DNA of 16,527 nt. Origin: UBA9337 sp036584565. GTDB lineage: Bacteria; Patescibacteriota; Minisyncoccia; Moranbacterales; UBA9337. The translations under genes were made by a program, and so were the position numbers. Each line of letters opens with the position of its first letter. Within the stretch, counting starts at the first letter, position 1. Shown one piece after another: positions 1 to 7,194 of this stretch. The notes beneath the pieces are model-generated. The model saw nothing but the letters and a program-made list of their open reading frames with translations, ran no database searches and was not told where the DNA came from. The stretch lies in contig JAZHDF010000067.1 in NCBI GenBank assembly GCA_036584565.1, forward strand, positions 1 through 16,527, read 5' to 3'.

Positions 1-17
1 TTCTCCAGCGCCAACTC

Positions 18-56
18 AATCTCCTATCGGAAAATTCCGACGGGAGATTTATTTTT
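18..56 (+). terminator. Rho-independent terminator for a + strand gene left of the window
   Basis: A two-part stem (bases 19-24 with 43-48, and 27-31 with 36-40, around a small internal loop) is followed by a T-rich run at 49-56. The T run is on the + strand side only, so it most likely ends a + strand transcript that enters from outside the window and converges on the minus-strand operon. No reading frame across bases 1-60 could be recognised as the end of that gene. Confidence 0.7.
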
Positions 57-61
57 TCAAT

Positions 62-93
62 AAAAAAAGCATGATTTCCTCCAAAATCACGCT
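62..93 (-). terminator. Rho-independent terminator of the sugar transferase-kinase operon
   Basis: On the minus strand a 10-bp stem (93-84 with 77-68, including one G-U pair at 90/71 that would be an A-C mismatch on the other strand) is followed immediately by a run of T at 67-62. It lies 19 bases past the stop of the 77-residue gene, so it is the natural end of the operon that begins with the sugar transferase. Confidence 0.8.
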
Positions 94-111
94 TGCGTAT
101 TATTCAAAAAA

Positions 112-345
112 CTATTCTTTCTTTTTCCCCAAAATGTTGTCGCAATACAAGAAAATGTCTCGCGGATCATTAAATATTCCCAATTCAATCAAGGAATATT
201 TTTCCAAGAAATCGTCTTTGCGATTAAAATCAATAAAAAATCCCGCAAAAGGTTTCTTTAAATAAACTTTTTTTTCTGTTTTTAGTAAATCAGGCAGAGA
301 TTCCTTAATAAATCTTTGAATATTTGAAGGTAGTTTTATTTTCAT
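112..345 (-). CDS. Small hypothetical protein (77 aa) at the end of the envelope operon
   Basis: I do not recognise this protein. It is a soluble, lysine-rich 77-residue product with no membrane segment and one cysteine near the C-terminus (LYCDNILGKKKE). It is preferred over the overlapping + strand frame for three reasons. Its ATG is preceded at nine bases by one of the best Shine-Dalgarno sequences in the window (GAGGGGAG, 362-355). It follows the kinase stop by 23 bases on the same strand. A good minus-strand terminator begins 19 bases after its stop. Its position suggests co-expression with the kinase and sugar transferase, but no function can be inferred from the sequence. Confidence 0.65.
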   Translation of the reverse strand: MKIKLPSNIQRFIKESLPDLLKTEKKVYLKKPFAGFFIDFNRKDDFLEKYSLIELGIFNDPRDIFLYCDNILGKKKE

Positions 346-368
346 ATATTTAGTCTCCCCTCTTTATG

Positions 369-1037
369 TTATTGTTTATTAAAAAAACCTTTATTTTTTA
401 AATAACTTCCCAGAATTTTTTTCAACTCTATAATTTTATTTTCATCCGAAGGAAAATAGACTGAATCTCGAATTCCCTTATCAATATATGGATTTTCCTC
501 TAAGAGTCTGATTTTCTTAGCGGTACCGAAATCAATTATAACAGGTTTTCCTTTTTTGTCAATCATAACATTGCCCTCATGTAAATCTCTGTGATGAATC
601 CCTTCTCGGTGCATTTTTTCAACCAATTCTCTTAATTCCCTAAAGAAATCATTAAAATTGATATTTTTCAATATTTCAGACTCTTTATCATCAACTCCCT
701 TAACCAAATCTTCAATAGACAACCCATCTATTATTTCCATAAAAACATATTCCGCCTTATCTGTTTGAGCAAAACACACCGGGGCGGGAACGGGGAATTT
801 TTTTTCACTGAGCTCTCTCAAAAAATCCATCTCTTCCTCGCCATTGTTTACGGGCGTTTCTTTATTTATAATTTTCACGCAAATATCGGGGTAATCTTCT
901 AGTGCGCAAATTGTGGCAGTTTTACCCTTTCCCAAGCAATAACCCTCACATTCAATTCTTTCTATAGCTCGCAATACGGCATTTTGCAAATTAGGATTTT
1001 CTCTATTTTGCTCAAGCCAATTTATTTTTTCATTCAT
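369..1037 (-). CDS. Small eukaryotic-like protein kinase (Ser/Thr or RIO/Bud32-like fold)
   Basis: The 222-residue product carries the minimal set of protein-kinase motifs in the right order. These are a glycine-rich loop near residues 35-42 (LGKGKTAT), the ATP-anchoring lysine in CVKII (K55), the catalytic loop HRDLHEGN at 149-156 (Asp151 as base, Asn156 for metal) and DFG at 169-171. It is shorter than a typical 260-300 residue Hanks kinase and lacks membrane or sensor domains, which brings it closer to the compact RIO/Bud32/LPS-kinase-type proteins. It is likely a cytoplasmic phosphotransferase, but its substrate (protein or small molecule) is unknown. The gene starts 11 bases after the sugar-transferase stop, so both are probably read from one mRNA and the kinase may act in surface polysaccharide control. 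The start at 1037 gives no clear ribosome site. Confidence 0.8.
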   Translation of the reverse strand: MNEKINWLEQNRENPNLQNAVLRAIERIECEGYCLGKGKTATICALEDYPDICVKIINKETPVNNGEEEMDFLRELSEKKFPVPAPVCFAQTDKAEYVFMEIIDGLSIEDLVKGVDDKESEILKNINFNDFFRELRELVEKMHREGIHHRDLHEGNVMIDKKGKPVIIDFGTAKKIRLLEENPYIDKGIRDSVYFPSDENKIIELKKILGSYLKNKGFFNKQ

Positions 1038-1048
1038 GCAAAATATTT

Positions 1049-2479
1049 TTATGAATTATTTTTCCTTCTCCTTAGCAAAACAACCACGGTTTTGAGAATT
1101 ATCTGGATATCCAATAGCAGAGACCAATTTTCAATATAATATAAATCCAACTTATATTCATCTTCAAAATCCAGATCCGATCGGCCGGAAACCTGAGCCA
1201 TTCCGGTTACGCCCGGCTTGATAGTTAATAATCTGCGGTGATACTCACGATATTTTTTCACTTCTCTCTTCTGGTGCGGTCGCGGACCGACCAAACTCAT
1301 ATCTCCCAATAGTACATTAAAAAATTGGGGAAATTCATCAATTGAAAACCGCTCAATAAAAGCGCCAATCTTGGTTTTTCGGGGATCGTTTTTGATTTTG
1401 TAAAGCGGACCTTGGCGGACACTTCTTTCCGCTATCAATTTTTTTTCAAAAGCCAAAGCTTCTTCAAAATCGGGATTGCTCTTGTCGATACAATATTTCC
1501 AGCGCATATATCTGAATTTGAAAAGTCTGATTTCTTTGCCGTGTGAACCGATGCGTTTGTTTTTGTAAATTATCGGACCGGTGCCGTCTTCGATTTTTAT
1601 CAAAATCGCCACTATTGCCATCACCGGCGAAGTCAAGATAATAAAAAAAATCGACCCGACTATATCAAAAATTCTTTTCATAATTTTCCCCCACCCTTCC
1701 AGCGGAGTATGTTGGATTTCGATAATCGGCTCGCCGGCAAAAACTCCCATTTCAAAATGAGCGGTTTGTAAAGTGGTGGGAATAAAGCGATAAGCTATAT
1801 TATTGATAGCGCAATAATCGATTAATTTTTCGATATCGTCTTCGGGAATACTGGCGTCAGCCAGGATTATTTCGTCGATACCCTTCTCCTCCCGGATGAC
1901 TTTGACCGCCGAGACGCGGGCGGTTTCGGAAACGTCCACCACCTGATAACCCATCTTGGGATTTTTTTCGATTACTTTTTTCAGCGCTTCGATTTTACCG
2001 TTTCGTCCGATTAATAAGGTTCTATGGACACCTACTCCTTTTTTTATCAAAATTTGTTTCTGGATGTATTGGAGCAAAGAACGGATCAAAATAACATAAA
2101 AAGTTACCAACAACCAAGCCAAGAGGATAATAAAGCGCGAAGAAAACCATTCTCGTTTCAAGAAAAAAGCCACCACGACAATCATCAAGACTATGGTAGT
2201 GGCGCTAAAAACGCCGAAAGATTCTTTCCAAAATTTTCGAGTGGAACGAATGTCATACAGCCCCTGAGTGGCAAAAACAAGCAAAAACAGCGGGATGGCC
2301 CAAAAAGTTATCTGCAAAAATTCCTTAAAGGGAACGATATTGAGCAAGGTCTTCAACTCCAGAGTTTCTTTGACAAAAGACAAATCTCTCAACCAAAAAG
2401 CGGTAATAGCGGCCAAAAAAATCGCTACCGCGTCCAACGGAACCTGAATAGCGCTAAAAAATAATTCGGATTTTTTCAT
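1049..2479 (-). CDS. Polyprenyl-phosphate sugar phosphotransferase (exopolysaccharide-type initiating transferase)
   Basis: This 476-residue membrane protein transfers a sugar-1-phosphate from a nucleotide sugar to undecaprenyl phosphate, the first step of surface glycan assembly. Hydrophobic segments lie near residues 11-31, 54-72, 90-107 and 114-133. A cytoplasmic Rossmann-like domain follows (LLIGRNGK, 155-162). Another membrane or re-entrant helix is at about 270-293. The C-terminal bacterial sugar transferase domain has KNKRIG, LFKFRYMR, SIDEFPQFFNVL (Asp381-Glu382 matching the catalytic Asp-Glu pair of the family), SLVGPRP (395-401) and KPGVTGMAQVSGRS (421-434). Length and order match the WbaP/EpsL-type large monotopic transferases. 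The sugar cannot be told from sequence. It lies 41 bases downstream of rnpB on the same strand with no terminator visible between them, so it may be partly expressed by read-through. Confidence 0.92.
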   Translation of the reverse strand: MKKSELFFSAIQVPLDAVAIFLAAITAFWLRDLSFVKETLELKTLLNIVPFKEFLQITFWAIPLFLLVFATQGLYDIRSTRKFWKESFGVFSATTIVLMIVVVAFFLKREWFSSRFIILLAWLLVTFYVILIRSLLQYIQKQILIKKGVGVHRTLLIGRNGKIEALKKVIEKNPKMGYQVVDVSETARVSAVKVIREEKGIDEIILADASIPEDDIEKLIDYCAINNIAYRFIPTTLQTAHFEMGVFAGEPIIEIQHTPLEGWGKIMKRIFDIVGSIFFIILTSPVMAIVAILIKIEDGTGPIIYKNKRIGSHGKEIRLFKFRYMRWKYCIDKSNPDFEEALAFEKKLIAERSVRQGPLYKIKNDPRKTKIGAFIERFSIDEFPQFFNVLLGDMSLVGPRPHQKREVKKYREYHRRLLTIKPGVTGMAQVSGRSDLDFEDEYKLDLYYIENWSLLLDIQIILKTVVVLLRRRKNNS

Positions 2480-2646
2480 TTAGTTAAAATAAAAAAATTA
2501 TCGCAAATAAAAACCAATTATTTAATCAGATAAATCTATAAGCCGGATTCTGTTCCGATTTTCTCGAAATAAAAATATTGCGAAAAAATCTTCGACAATC
2601 ATTTATCTAGCCATATTGTCGCCAATATGATCATAAGCGGCACCCC

Positions 2647-2792
2647 GCCACTGCATAGCAGTGGAATAACCAAATTCCAAACTACAATACACAAACAAAT
2701 TTCAAATCCCGATAACCAATATTCGAAACTGATTCGTTTGAATTTTGGAAATTAGAGTTTGGATGATTGATATTTCCAATGCTATGCATGGC
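2647..2792 (-). repeat. Hairpin-ended insertion repeat, copy in the P16/P17 arm of RNase P RNA (146 nt)
   Basis: On the minus strand it begins GCCATGCATAGC and ends GCTATGCAGTGGC; the two ends pair with one bulged base and cap the arm above the CCA-binding loop. Inside, an imperfect 13-bp hairpin is formed between CCAAAATTCAAAC and GTTTCGAATATTGG. It shares about 84% of positions over its conserved part with the copy at 2914-3109. No coding capacity and no target-site duplication are evident, so it is a MITE-like or structured-RNA-tolerant repeat of unknown mobility mechanism. Confidence 0.8.
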
Positions 2793-2913
2793 GATACGAC
2801 CTTGCACCAAATAGGGTTTACCGCGTCATTCCGTCGCCGGAAGACGAGAATTATCGCTCATTCATTATTTCTTAAGAAAACAACGAAAAACACAAATTCA
2901 CTTTTCACCTTTT

Positions 2914-3109
2914 GCCACTGCATAGCAGTGGAATAATCAAATTTCAAACTACAAGATACAAATAAATACTAAATTCCAATAACCAATATTCAAAACTTAT
3001 TTGTCTGAATTTTGGAAATCGATTATTGATTATCATCTATCTGCCCACCTGTCTGTAGGCGGGAAACTTGGAGCTTGGGCAATTGACATTTCCAAGGCTA
3101 TGCGTTGGC
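2914..3109 (-). repeat. Hairpin-ended insertion repeat, copy in P12 of RNase P RNA (196 nt)
   Basis: Same family and same orientation as the copy at 2647-2792. The ends GCCAACGCATAGC and GCTATGCAGTGGC pair at 11 of 13 positions and extend the P12 stem. The internal hairpin (CCAAAATTCA with TGAATATTGG) is conserved. It is about 50 nt longer because bases 3020-3070 have no counterpart in the other copy; that extra piece contains its own inverted repeat at 3044-3063. Confidence 0.8.
3044..3063. repeat. Short palindromic repeat nested in the P12 insertion
   Basis: CCCACCT and AGGCGGG form a 7-position stem with one mismatch around a six-base loop. It is the only GC-rich part of the 50-nt segment that distinguishes the two insertion copies, so it looks like a second, later insertion inside the first. 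Confidence 0.5.
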
Positions 3110-3313
3110 TAGTATTGTCTCTGTGGCACTGTCCCTCGATTTGCCTTGCGACAAACCGGGCGGGTGTTACCCGCTATTCGTAATGCCGATAAATCGGCAT
3201 GGTGTCCGGACTTTCCTCCCGCAAAAACCTGACGGATTTTGCCGGCGATTGTCCGATTTACCTGATTAAATAATCGGTTTTTCAAAAAACTGTCCTCCTC
3301 TCAAAGCATCTTA

Positions 3314-3342
3314 TTTATAGCATATTTTGATAAAAAAAACAA
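3314..3342 (-). promoter_or_regulatory. Possible promoter of rnpB
   Basis: TTGTTT (3342-3337) and TATAAA (3319-3314) are separated by 17 bases on the minus strand. Transcription would begin near 3307, leaving a 5' extension of about 35 nt before P1. The -35 match is weak, so this is tentative. Confidence 0.35.
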
Positions 3343-3375
3343 CCCGAAAGATGGCAAACCCGCTTTGAATAAAAT

Positions 3376-3412
3376 TTTAACAATTACGTAATTCTGATTA
3401 GATGAAAATTTA
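3376..3412. repeat. Diverged short repeat, copy 1, downstream of the Memo gene
   Basis: A 12-base palindrome AATTACGTAATT is followed by a stretch that aligns with bases 6976-7013: c(t/c)g(a/c)ttag(a/g)(t/c)ga(a/c)aatt. Most differences are transitions. The two copies sit just outside the two ends of the DUF3160-Memo unit in the same orientation. Bases 3271-3461 otherwise hold only the likely rnpB promoter and a weak imperfect hairpin just after the Memo stop. Confidence 0.4.
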
Positions 3413-3461
3413 AAGGAGTATCTTTCCTCATTTTATTTTTAAAGAACGAATAATAAGCTCG

Positions 3462-4367
3462 TTATTCTTTTAAAAAATATCCGCTAACATAACTGGTAAC
3501 TTTCTCGTCCGGACTCCCGAAGTCAGCCGAGTTTTTGTTTTCAATTAAATGAAAATTCTTATTATCACCCAAAAACCCCGACATAATAGCCATACAAGCC
3601 TTACAATCGCAATTTAACTTATTTATGTTTTCTATTTTTAGATTCTCCAAGATATCAATGCTTTGATCATCGTATTTTTTTGCATCAATTTCGGTGAGCC
3701 CATGCGAAAAATCGCTGCTAATAATCATTATAGTTTCATCCTCCAGGATATCTTTTAGTTCCCTTCCCATAGTCTCAAAATCATGATAGTTATCAGAATT
3801 TTTTATGACTAGAGGGATAACTTTGGCCTGCGGAAATGCTTTTTTTATGAAGGGAATTTCTACATAAATTGAATGTTCCATCTTAAAAATATTATCATTT
3901 ATTTCAATTCCGATATTATTATTTAAGATATTTTCTATTGAATTATTATTCGCTTCGATGTTTCCATAGGGAGTAGCCCAGGTTATTTTTGTGGTGACCG
4001 CTTCAGCCTCTCTTGAAGTCAACAAGTCATAATGATCGGGACCTATTAATACAATATTTTCGACTTTATTTGATACTCCGGAGTAAAAACGAGCAATCAA
4101 ATCTTTTGCCAAAAAATGATGAGAAGTTATGCCTGCAACAATCCTCTTTTTTTCCAAATTTTGACTGTCGGCAAATGCCAATTCGTAATCTTTAATATTT
4201 CCAAAAAAACTTTCAAGCGTCTCTTCTTTTTGAGTATGGCTATTGGAAATCGATTGACTGTTAAAAATTTCTTTTTCTACTCTTAAAAAGAGAAAACTAA
4301 CTAATAAGAAAAATATTAAAACAGACAGTATGGTCGCAGAGAAAATTATTAAAAATTTCCTATTCAT
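3462..4367 (-). CDS. Membrane-anchored Memo-family protein (AmmeMemoRadiSam protein B-like)
   Basis: The 301-residue protein has an N-terminal hydrophobic anchor at about residues 4-28, then a Memo domain. Visible family motifs are TSHH (81-84), IGPDHY (108-113), EHSI (164-167) followed by a PF pair, SSDFSH (217-222), a cysteine cluster C253/C255/C258 and SYVSGYF (292-298). In human MEMO1 two histidines and one cysteine form the metal/redox site, and equivalents are present here (His83 or His84, His112, Cys258), so the site seems intact. The anchor suggests the domain sits on the outer face of the membrane, unlike the cytosolic versions. Its ATG directly follows the TAA of the DUF3160 gene, a sign of coupled translation. 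Biochemical function of bacterial Memo proteins is unsettled; the family call is firm, the role is not. Confidence 0.9.
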   Translation of the reverse strand: MNRKFLIIFSATILSVLIFFLLVSFLFLRVEKEIFNSQSISNSHTQKEETLESFFGNIKDYELAFADSQNLEKKRIVAGITSHHFLAKDLIARFYSGVSNKVENIVLIGPDHYDLLTSREAEAVTTKITWATPYGNIEANNNSIENILNNNIGIEINDNIFKMEHSIYVEIPFIKKAFPQAKVIPLVIKNSDNYHDFETMGRELKDILEDETIMIISSDFSHGLTEIDAKKYDDQSIDILENLKIENINKLNCDCKACMAIMSGFLGDNKNFHLIENKNSADFGSPDEKVTSYVSGYFLKE

Positions 4368-6848
4368 TTATTTCATCAAGGATTTAATCCAGAAAGGTTG
4401 TTCGGGTATTTTGCTTTCATCTTGAGTATAGATCCATTCCTTCCAATCACTGTCAGTCAATCTTTTTTCAAGAGGATTTTTGAATTCGTAATAAGAATAA
4501 ACCAATCCCTTAGTTAATCTTGTTCCGTTAGTATCCCTTACCGCTACATAAATATAATTAGGAATCCCATTTGCTTGGTAGAGAATTTCCCTCTTCAGTC
4601 CGTCTGTGTGTACATCGGCGATAAGTGCTGAACGCGCCAAGCCTTCCGTACGCTCCTCATTGGGCAGTGGCGCTATTACACTATCCAGATTTCCTGCCAG
4701 CAAGCGGAGCTTTTCAAAATCATTATCCTGAATAACTTCATTATTTAACTCAGCAATGGCAATTTTTCGAAAAAACTCCAAAGCATCAATAAAATTATCG
4801 TTTCTGGCTTGAAACTCCTGGTCAAGTAAATTGCGCTGCTCCAAGCCTGCCTTGGTCATTTTAACAAGCGGTATAATTCTATCCCAGAATTCTATATTTG
4901 GCTCTACATATCCTTTGGGTACGGGAGGAATTTCTCCTTCCGGTCCGCCACCGCCCATTTCTGCATAAGATTGCTTTGCATAAAGCAAAGTATCATGTTT
5001 TAATTCCGTCCAAGAGCCCAATGCGGCCTGCAGGTTTTTATCATCCCAGCTCTCATTTTTCATAAAATTAGGATAACCTTTTTTATCCAGATTTTCTTGA
5101 GAAAGAGATCTTAAAGTATAAAGCCATCCCCAATAAATATTTTGTGTCCATGAACTCAAAGTAAGATTGCCAAAATATTTTTTAATACTTTCAATTCTGT
5201 TATTAATTACATTTTTTGAATTGGGGGCATTGCTTATTATCCAATCTTCAAGATAAGGATTCGCCGTTTCGTTTCCGATTGAAGACATAATCATAAGCGC
5301 TGTCGGCATACTGGGAAGTTTTTCTCCGGTTTCCGGATCAGGCATTTCATCGCCTTGCGTTAAACTTGAAAAAATAAATGCATCCGGAGTAAATCTCTGA
5401 CCCATGAAACGAAAGCCTTTTGTTTCATTTTGCAATTCATCCTTCGACATTTCAAAAATTTTATCACCACCTGCCATCGAAGACATTATTTGCGGACCTT
5501 CTAACTCCTTAACAACATTTTGCACCTTGTCGACCAAATTTTTTCCATAAGGAATGCTTTTATTATCGAACATTATCTTCTTATAGTCATAAATTCCCAA
5601 ATCGTCACTTTCTCCGACAAAGAAAGATGTCGGGATATATATATCCTCCCAATTACTCATCATACTGGTACTTTCCATCAACAAAACGATATTAATAGCA
5701 TCTCTGGTTAGCTCCTCACTTTTGGCAAAAAAATTCTGTCTGCCAAACCACATCATTGAGCGCCAATAACTTCGCAATATCGGATTTTCTCCATAATGAC
5801 TACGCGGGCCATATTGGGTGTAATCTTCATCAAAAGTTACTCCCGCTTTATTAATATAGGGACCAAAGAGTGGCGATGTTTTTACGCTTTCAGCGTCCAT
5901 AATTAATTCTATTTCTTGTTTAGCTAAGTTATATGATTCGGTTGGAATGTTATTTTTAATTTCATCCAGTTTTAAAAGGACGGCCTCTTTTGAATCGGAA
6001 CTGTCATCCATCACCAACTCATTTTTATAAAAATCATAAGAAGAACTAAGTATAACATTCGGAACCGCAAAATAAGTTATTAGCCTTTGATAACTTTCAG
6101 TATCTTCGCTGTCTCCTTTTTTTGAATTATTGTATGCGACCATGGAAGCATCCAACATGGTTTTGGATATTTCCAAAAGACGAGGATAAAATTCCTTTTG
6201 CTCTATATATTTAAATTCTTTTTCTACCAATTTATGATATACATGCAAAATAAAATCGGAAGTTATAAAAACAGAATTATCCGGAAGACGATTTTGCGGC
6301 GATCCGGAACCGCCTATATCCTCATAAACGGAAGTCCAATCATCGGTCCTAAGGCTCCACTCGTCCGGATTATCATCAAAAAATTTATCCTCATTCTTTA
6401 CGATAAAAAAATTTTTATCTTCCAGTGCTTTTCTTTGAGTATCTGAAAAAATAATCGGCTTTAATACGCCACCCTGGTAATTTTTAGAAAAACTTTCCAT
6501 GTTCTTAAGTTCACTTAGCTCAATTTTTTCCTCGGGCACACTGGGGTTAAACTCCGATTTTTTATATTCAAAAGACGGAAAAGAATATTTACTTCTTAAG
6601 TTTTCAAGATTTACTAATGATTTTTGAGGATCAAAAGCCTTGTCGTTATCATAAGTTACATTATTATTATTTTTTAAATTTTTGCTTAAGCTATATTTTT
6701 CAAAGCCGTTATTCAAAAAAATAAGAATTATTGCTATCGATATAGCTGCGATAATCACGGCAACAATCTTGGCAAGGTTATGTTTTGCCGTTTTTTCGGC
6801 AATGTTTTGATTGGCTGTTTCGTCTTCTTTTTCTAAATTGTTTTCCAT
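4368..6848 (-). CDS. DUF3160 family membrane-anchored surface protein
   Basis: An 826-residue protein with an acidic cytoplasmic N-terminus, one membrane helix at about residues 26-46, and a large presumably extracytoplasmic region. It is assigned to DUF3160 from its characteristic blocks: LRSYWRSMMWFGR (358-370), RFMGQRFTPDAF (480-491), YWGWLYTLRSLS (572-583), LGSWTELKHDTLLYAKQSYA (610-629) and, near the C-terminus, IYVAVRDTNGTRLTKG. The family is uncharacterised and of helical, tryptophan- and tyrosine-rich composition; no enzyme motif can be named. The gene is first in a two-gene unit with the Memo protein, which starts with no spacer after its stop. Both partners are membrane-anchored, suggesting a joint envelope function. 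No convincing promoter could be fixed in the long upstream gap. Confidence 0.88.
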   Translation of the reverse strand: MENNLEKEDETANQNIAEKTAKHNLAKIVAVIIAAISIAIILIFLNNGFEKYSLSKNLKNNNNVTYDNDKAFDPQKSLVNLENLRSKYSFPSFEYKKSEFNPSVPEEKIELSELKNMESFSKNYQGGVLKPIIFSDTQRKALEDKNFFIVKNEDKFFDDNPDEWSLRTDDWTSVYEDIGGSGSPQNRLPDNSVFITSDFILHVYHKLVEKEFKYIEQKEFYPRLLEISKTMLDASMVAYNNSKKGDSEDTESYQRLITYFAVPNVILSSSYDFYKNELVMDDSSDSKEAVLLKLDEIKNNIPTESYNLAKQEIELIMDAESVKTSPLFGPYINKAGVTFDEDYTQYGPRSHYGENPILRSYWRSMMWFGRQNFFAKSEELTRDAINIVLLMESTSMMSNWEDIYIPTSFFVGESDDLGIYDYKKIMFDNKSIPYGKNLVDKVQNVVKELEGPQIMSSMAGGDKIFEMSKDELQNETKGFRFMGQRFTPDAFIFSSLTQGDEMPDPETGEKLPSMPTALMIMSSIGNETANPYLEDWIISNAPNSKNVINNRIESIKKYFGNLTLSSWTQNIYWGWLYTLRSLSQENLDKKGYPNFMKNESWDDKNLQAALGSWTELKHDTLLYAKQSYAEMGGGGPEGEIPPVPKGYVEPNIEFWDRIIPLVKMTKAGLEQRNLLDQEFQARNDNFIDALEFFRKIAIAELNNEVIQDNDFEKLRLLAGNLDSVIAPLPNEERTEGLARSALIADVHTDGLKREILYQANGIPNYIYVAVRDTNGTRLTKGLVYSYYEFKNPLEKRLTDSDWKEWIYTQDESKIPEQPFWIKSLMK

Positions 6849-6967
6849 TTTTATTTTTTTTAAAGGTATGTTATATGTTAAAATAATAACATAAAATTTT
6901 AACTATTCATAATTTTTTAAAATAAAACCATTTCTCTTGTTTTATTTAAAAGCATATAAATTTTTCA

Positions 6968-7013
6968 ACAATTACATAATTAATTACGTAATTCCGCTTA
7001 GGCGACAATTCGA
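6968..7013. repeat. Diverged short repeat, copy 2, upstream of the DUF3160 gene
   Basis: It contains AATTACATAATT and AATTACGTAATT side by side and then aligns with the repeat at 3376-3412 for about 22 further bases with mostly transition differences. With copy 1 it brackets the DUF3160-Memo unit in direct orientation. Confidence 0.4.
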
Positions 7014-7137
7014 AGAATCTCTCACCCATCCTACCGCTTTTAAGAAGATTATTTTATTAACATCGTCGGCTAAAAACGCTCTTGCCCGATATCTTTAAGA
7101 TTTAAAACTTTATAAACCACTATTTATCTTTATGGTA

Positions 7138-7171
7138 TTTTACTCCATCGCACTAGTGTGTGGGAGTAAAA
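7138..7171. other. Hairpin in the DUF3160 upstream gap
   Basis: TTTTACTCC (7138-7146) pairs perfectly with GGAGTAAAA (7163-7171), with a further short stem inside the loop. There is no T run on either side, so it is not a typical terminator; it may be a leader structure or an operator. Confidence 0.45.
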
Positions 7172-7194
7172 GGAGAAATTTTAAATATATAATC

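Larger units (their letters stand above)
2521..3270 (-). ncRNA. rnpB: RNase P RNA, bacterial type A, expanded by two insertions
   Basis: The catalytic RNA of RNase P, which matures tRNA 5' ends. Read on the minus strand, it has the conserved core. The 5' strand of P1 (3270-3255) pairs along 16 positions with the 3' end (2536-2521). GACAATC of P2 pairs with GATTGTC. Next come GGAGGAAAGTCCGGAC, then AGTGCCACAGAGA, then GCGGTAAACCC with GGTGCAAGG, then CTAGATAAATGATTGTC, and ACAGAATCCGGCTTATAG at the 3' end. P14 and P18 carry GCGA tetraloops and a P19-like hairpin precedes the 3' motif. Total length is about 750 nt against the usual 350-420. Removing two repeat copies (2647-2792 and 2914-3109) restores about 408 nt. 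One copy extends P12, the other the P16/P17 arm beyond the CCA-binding loop. All core elements remain, so the RNA is probably functional. Confidence 0.95.
6849..7194. other. Long non-coding gap upstream of the DUF3160 gene
   Basis: No credible gene is visible here. It holds an 8-bp inverted repeat (6877-6884 with 6896-6903), the second copy of the short repeat at 6968-7013, and a hairpin at 7138-7171. A TTGAAA at 6968-6963 on the minus strand could be a -35 element, but no good -10 lies at the right distance. The gap must contain the promoter of the DUF3160-Memo unit, but I cannot place it. Confidence 0.5.

Noticed and set aside
71..265. A + strand reading frame of 64 codons at the left edge
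   Set aside because: It overlaps the minus-strand 77-aa gene, which has a strong ribosome site and a matching terminator, and it runs through that terminator hairpin.
2024..2464. A 146-codon + strand frame opposite the sugar transferase
   Set aside because: It is a shadow of the membrane-spanning part of the transferase; its glutamine- and lysine-rich product has no domain.
2815..2860. Possible copy of the GC-rich dispersed repeat (GTCATTCCGTCGCCGG) in rnpB
   Set aside because: This segment is explained by the native P14 stem with its GCGA tetraloop.
2641..3110. Group I or group II introns in rnpB
   Set aside because: The inserts are too short, carry no intron core motifs or homing endonuclease, and their ends pair to extend host helices.
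2745..3183. Two + strand reading frames inside the rnpB region
   Set aside because: They lie in the complement of conserved RNase P RNA and its inserts, and their products match nothing.
3420..3465. Terminator after the Memo gene
   Set aside because: The only stem there is bulged and followed by A-rich, not T-rich, sequence on the minus strand.
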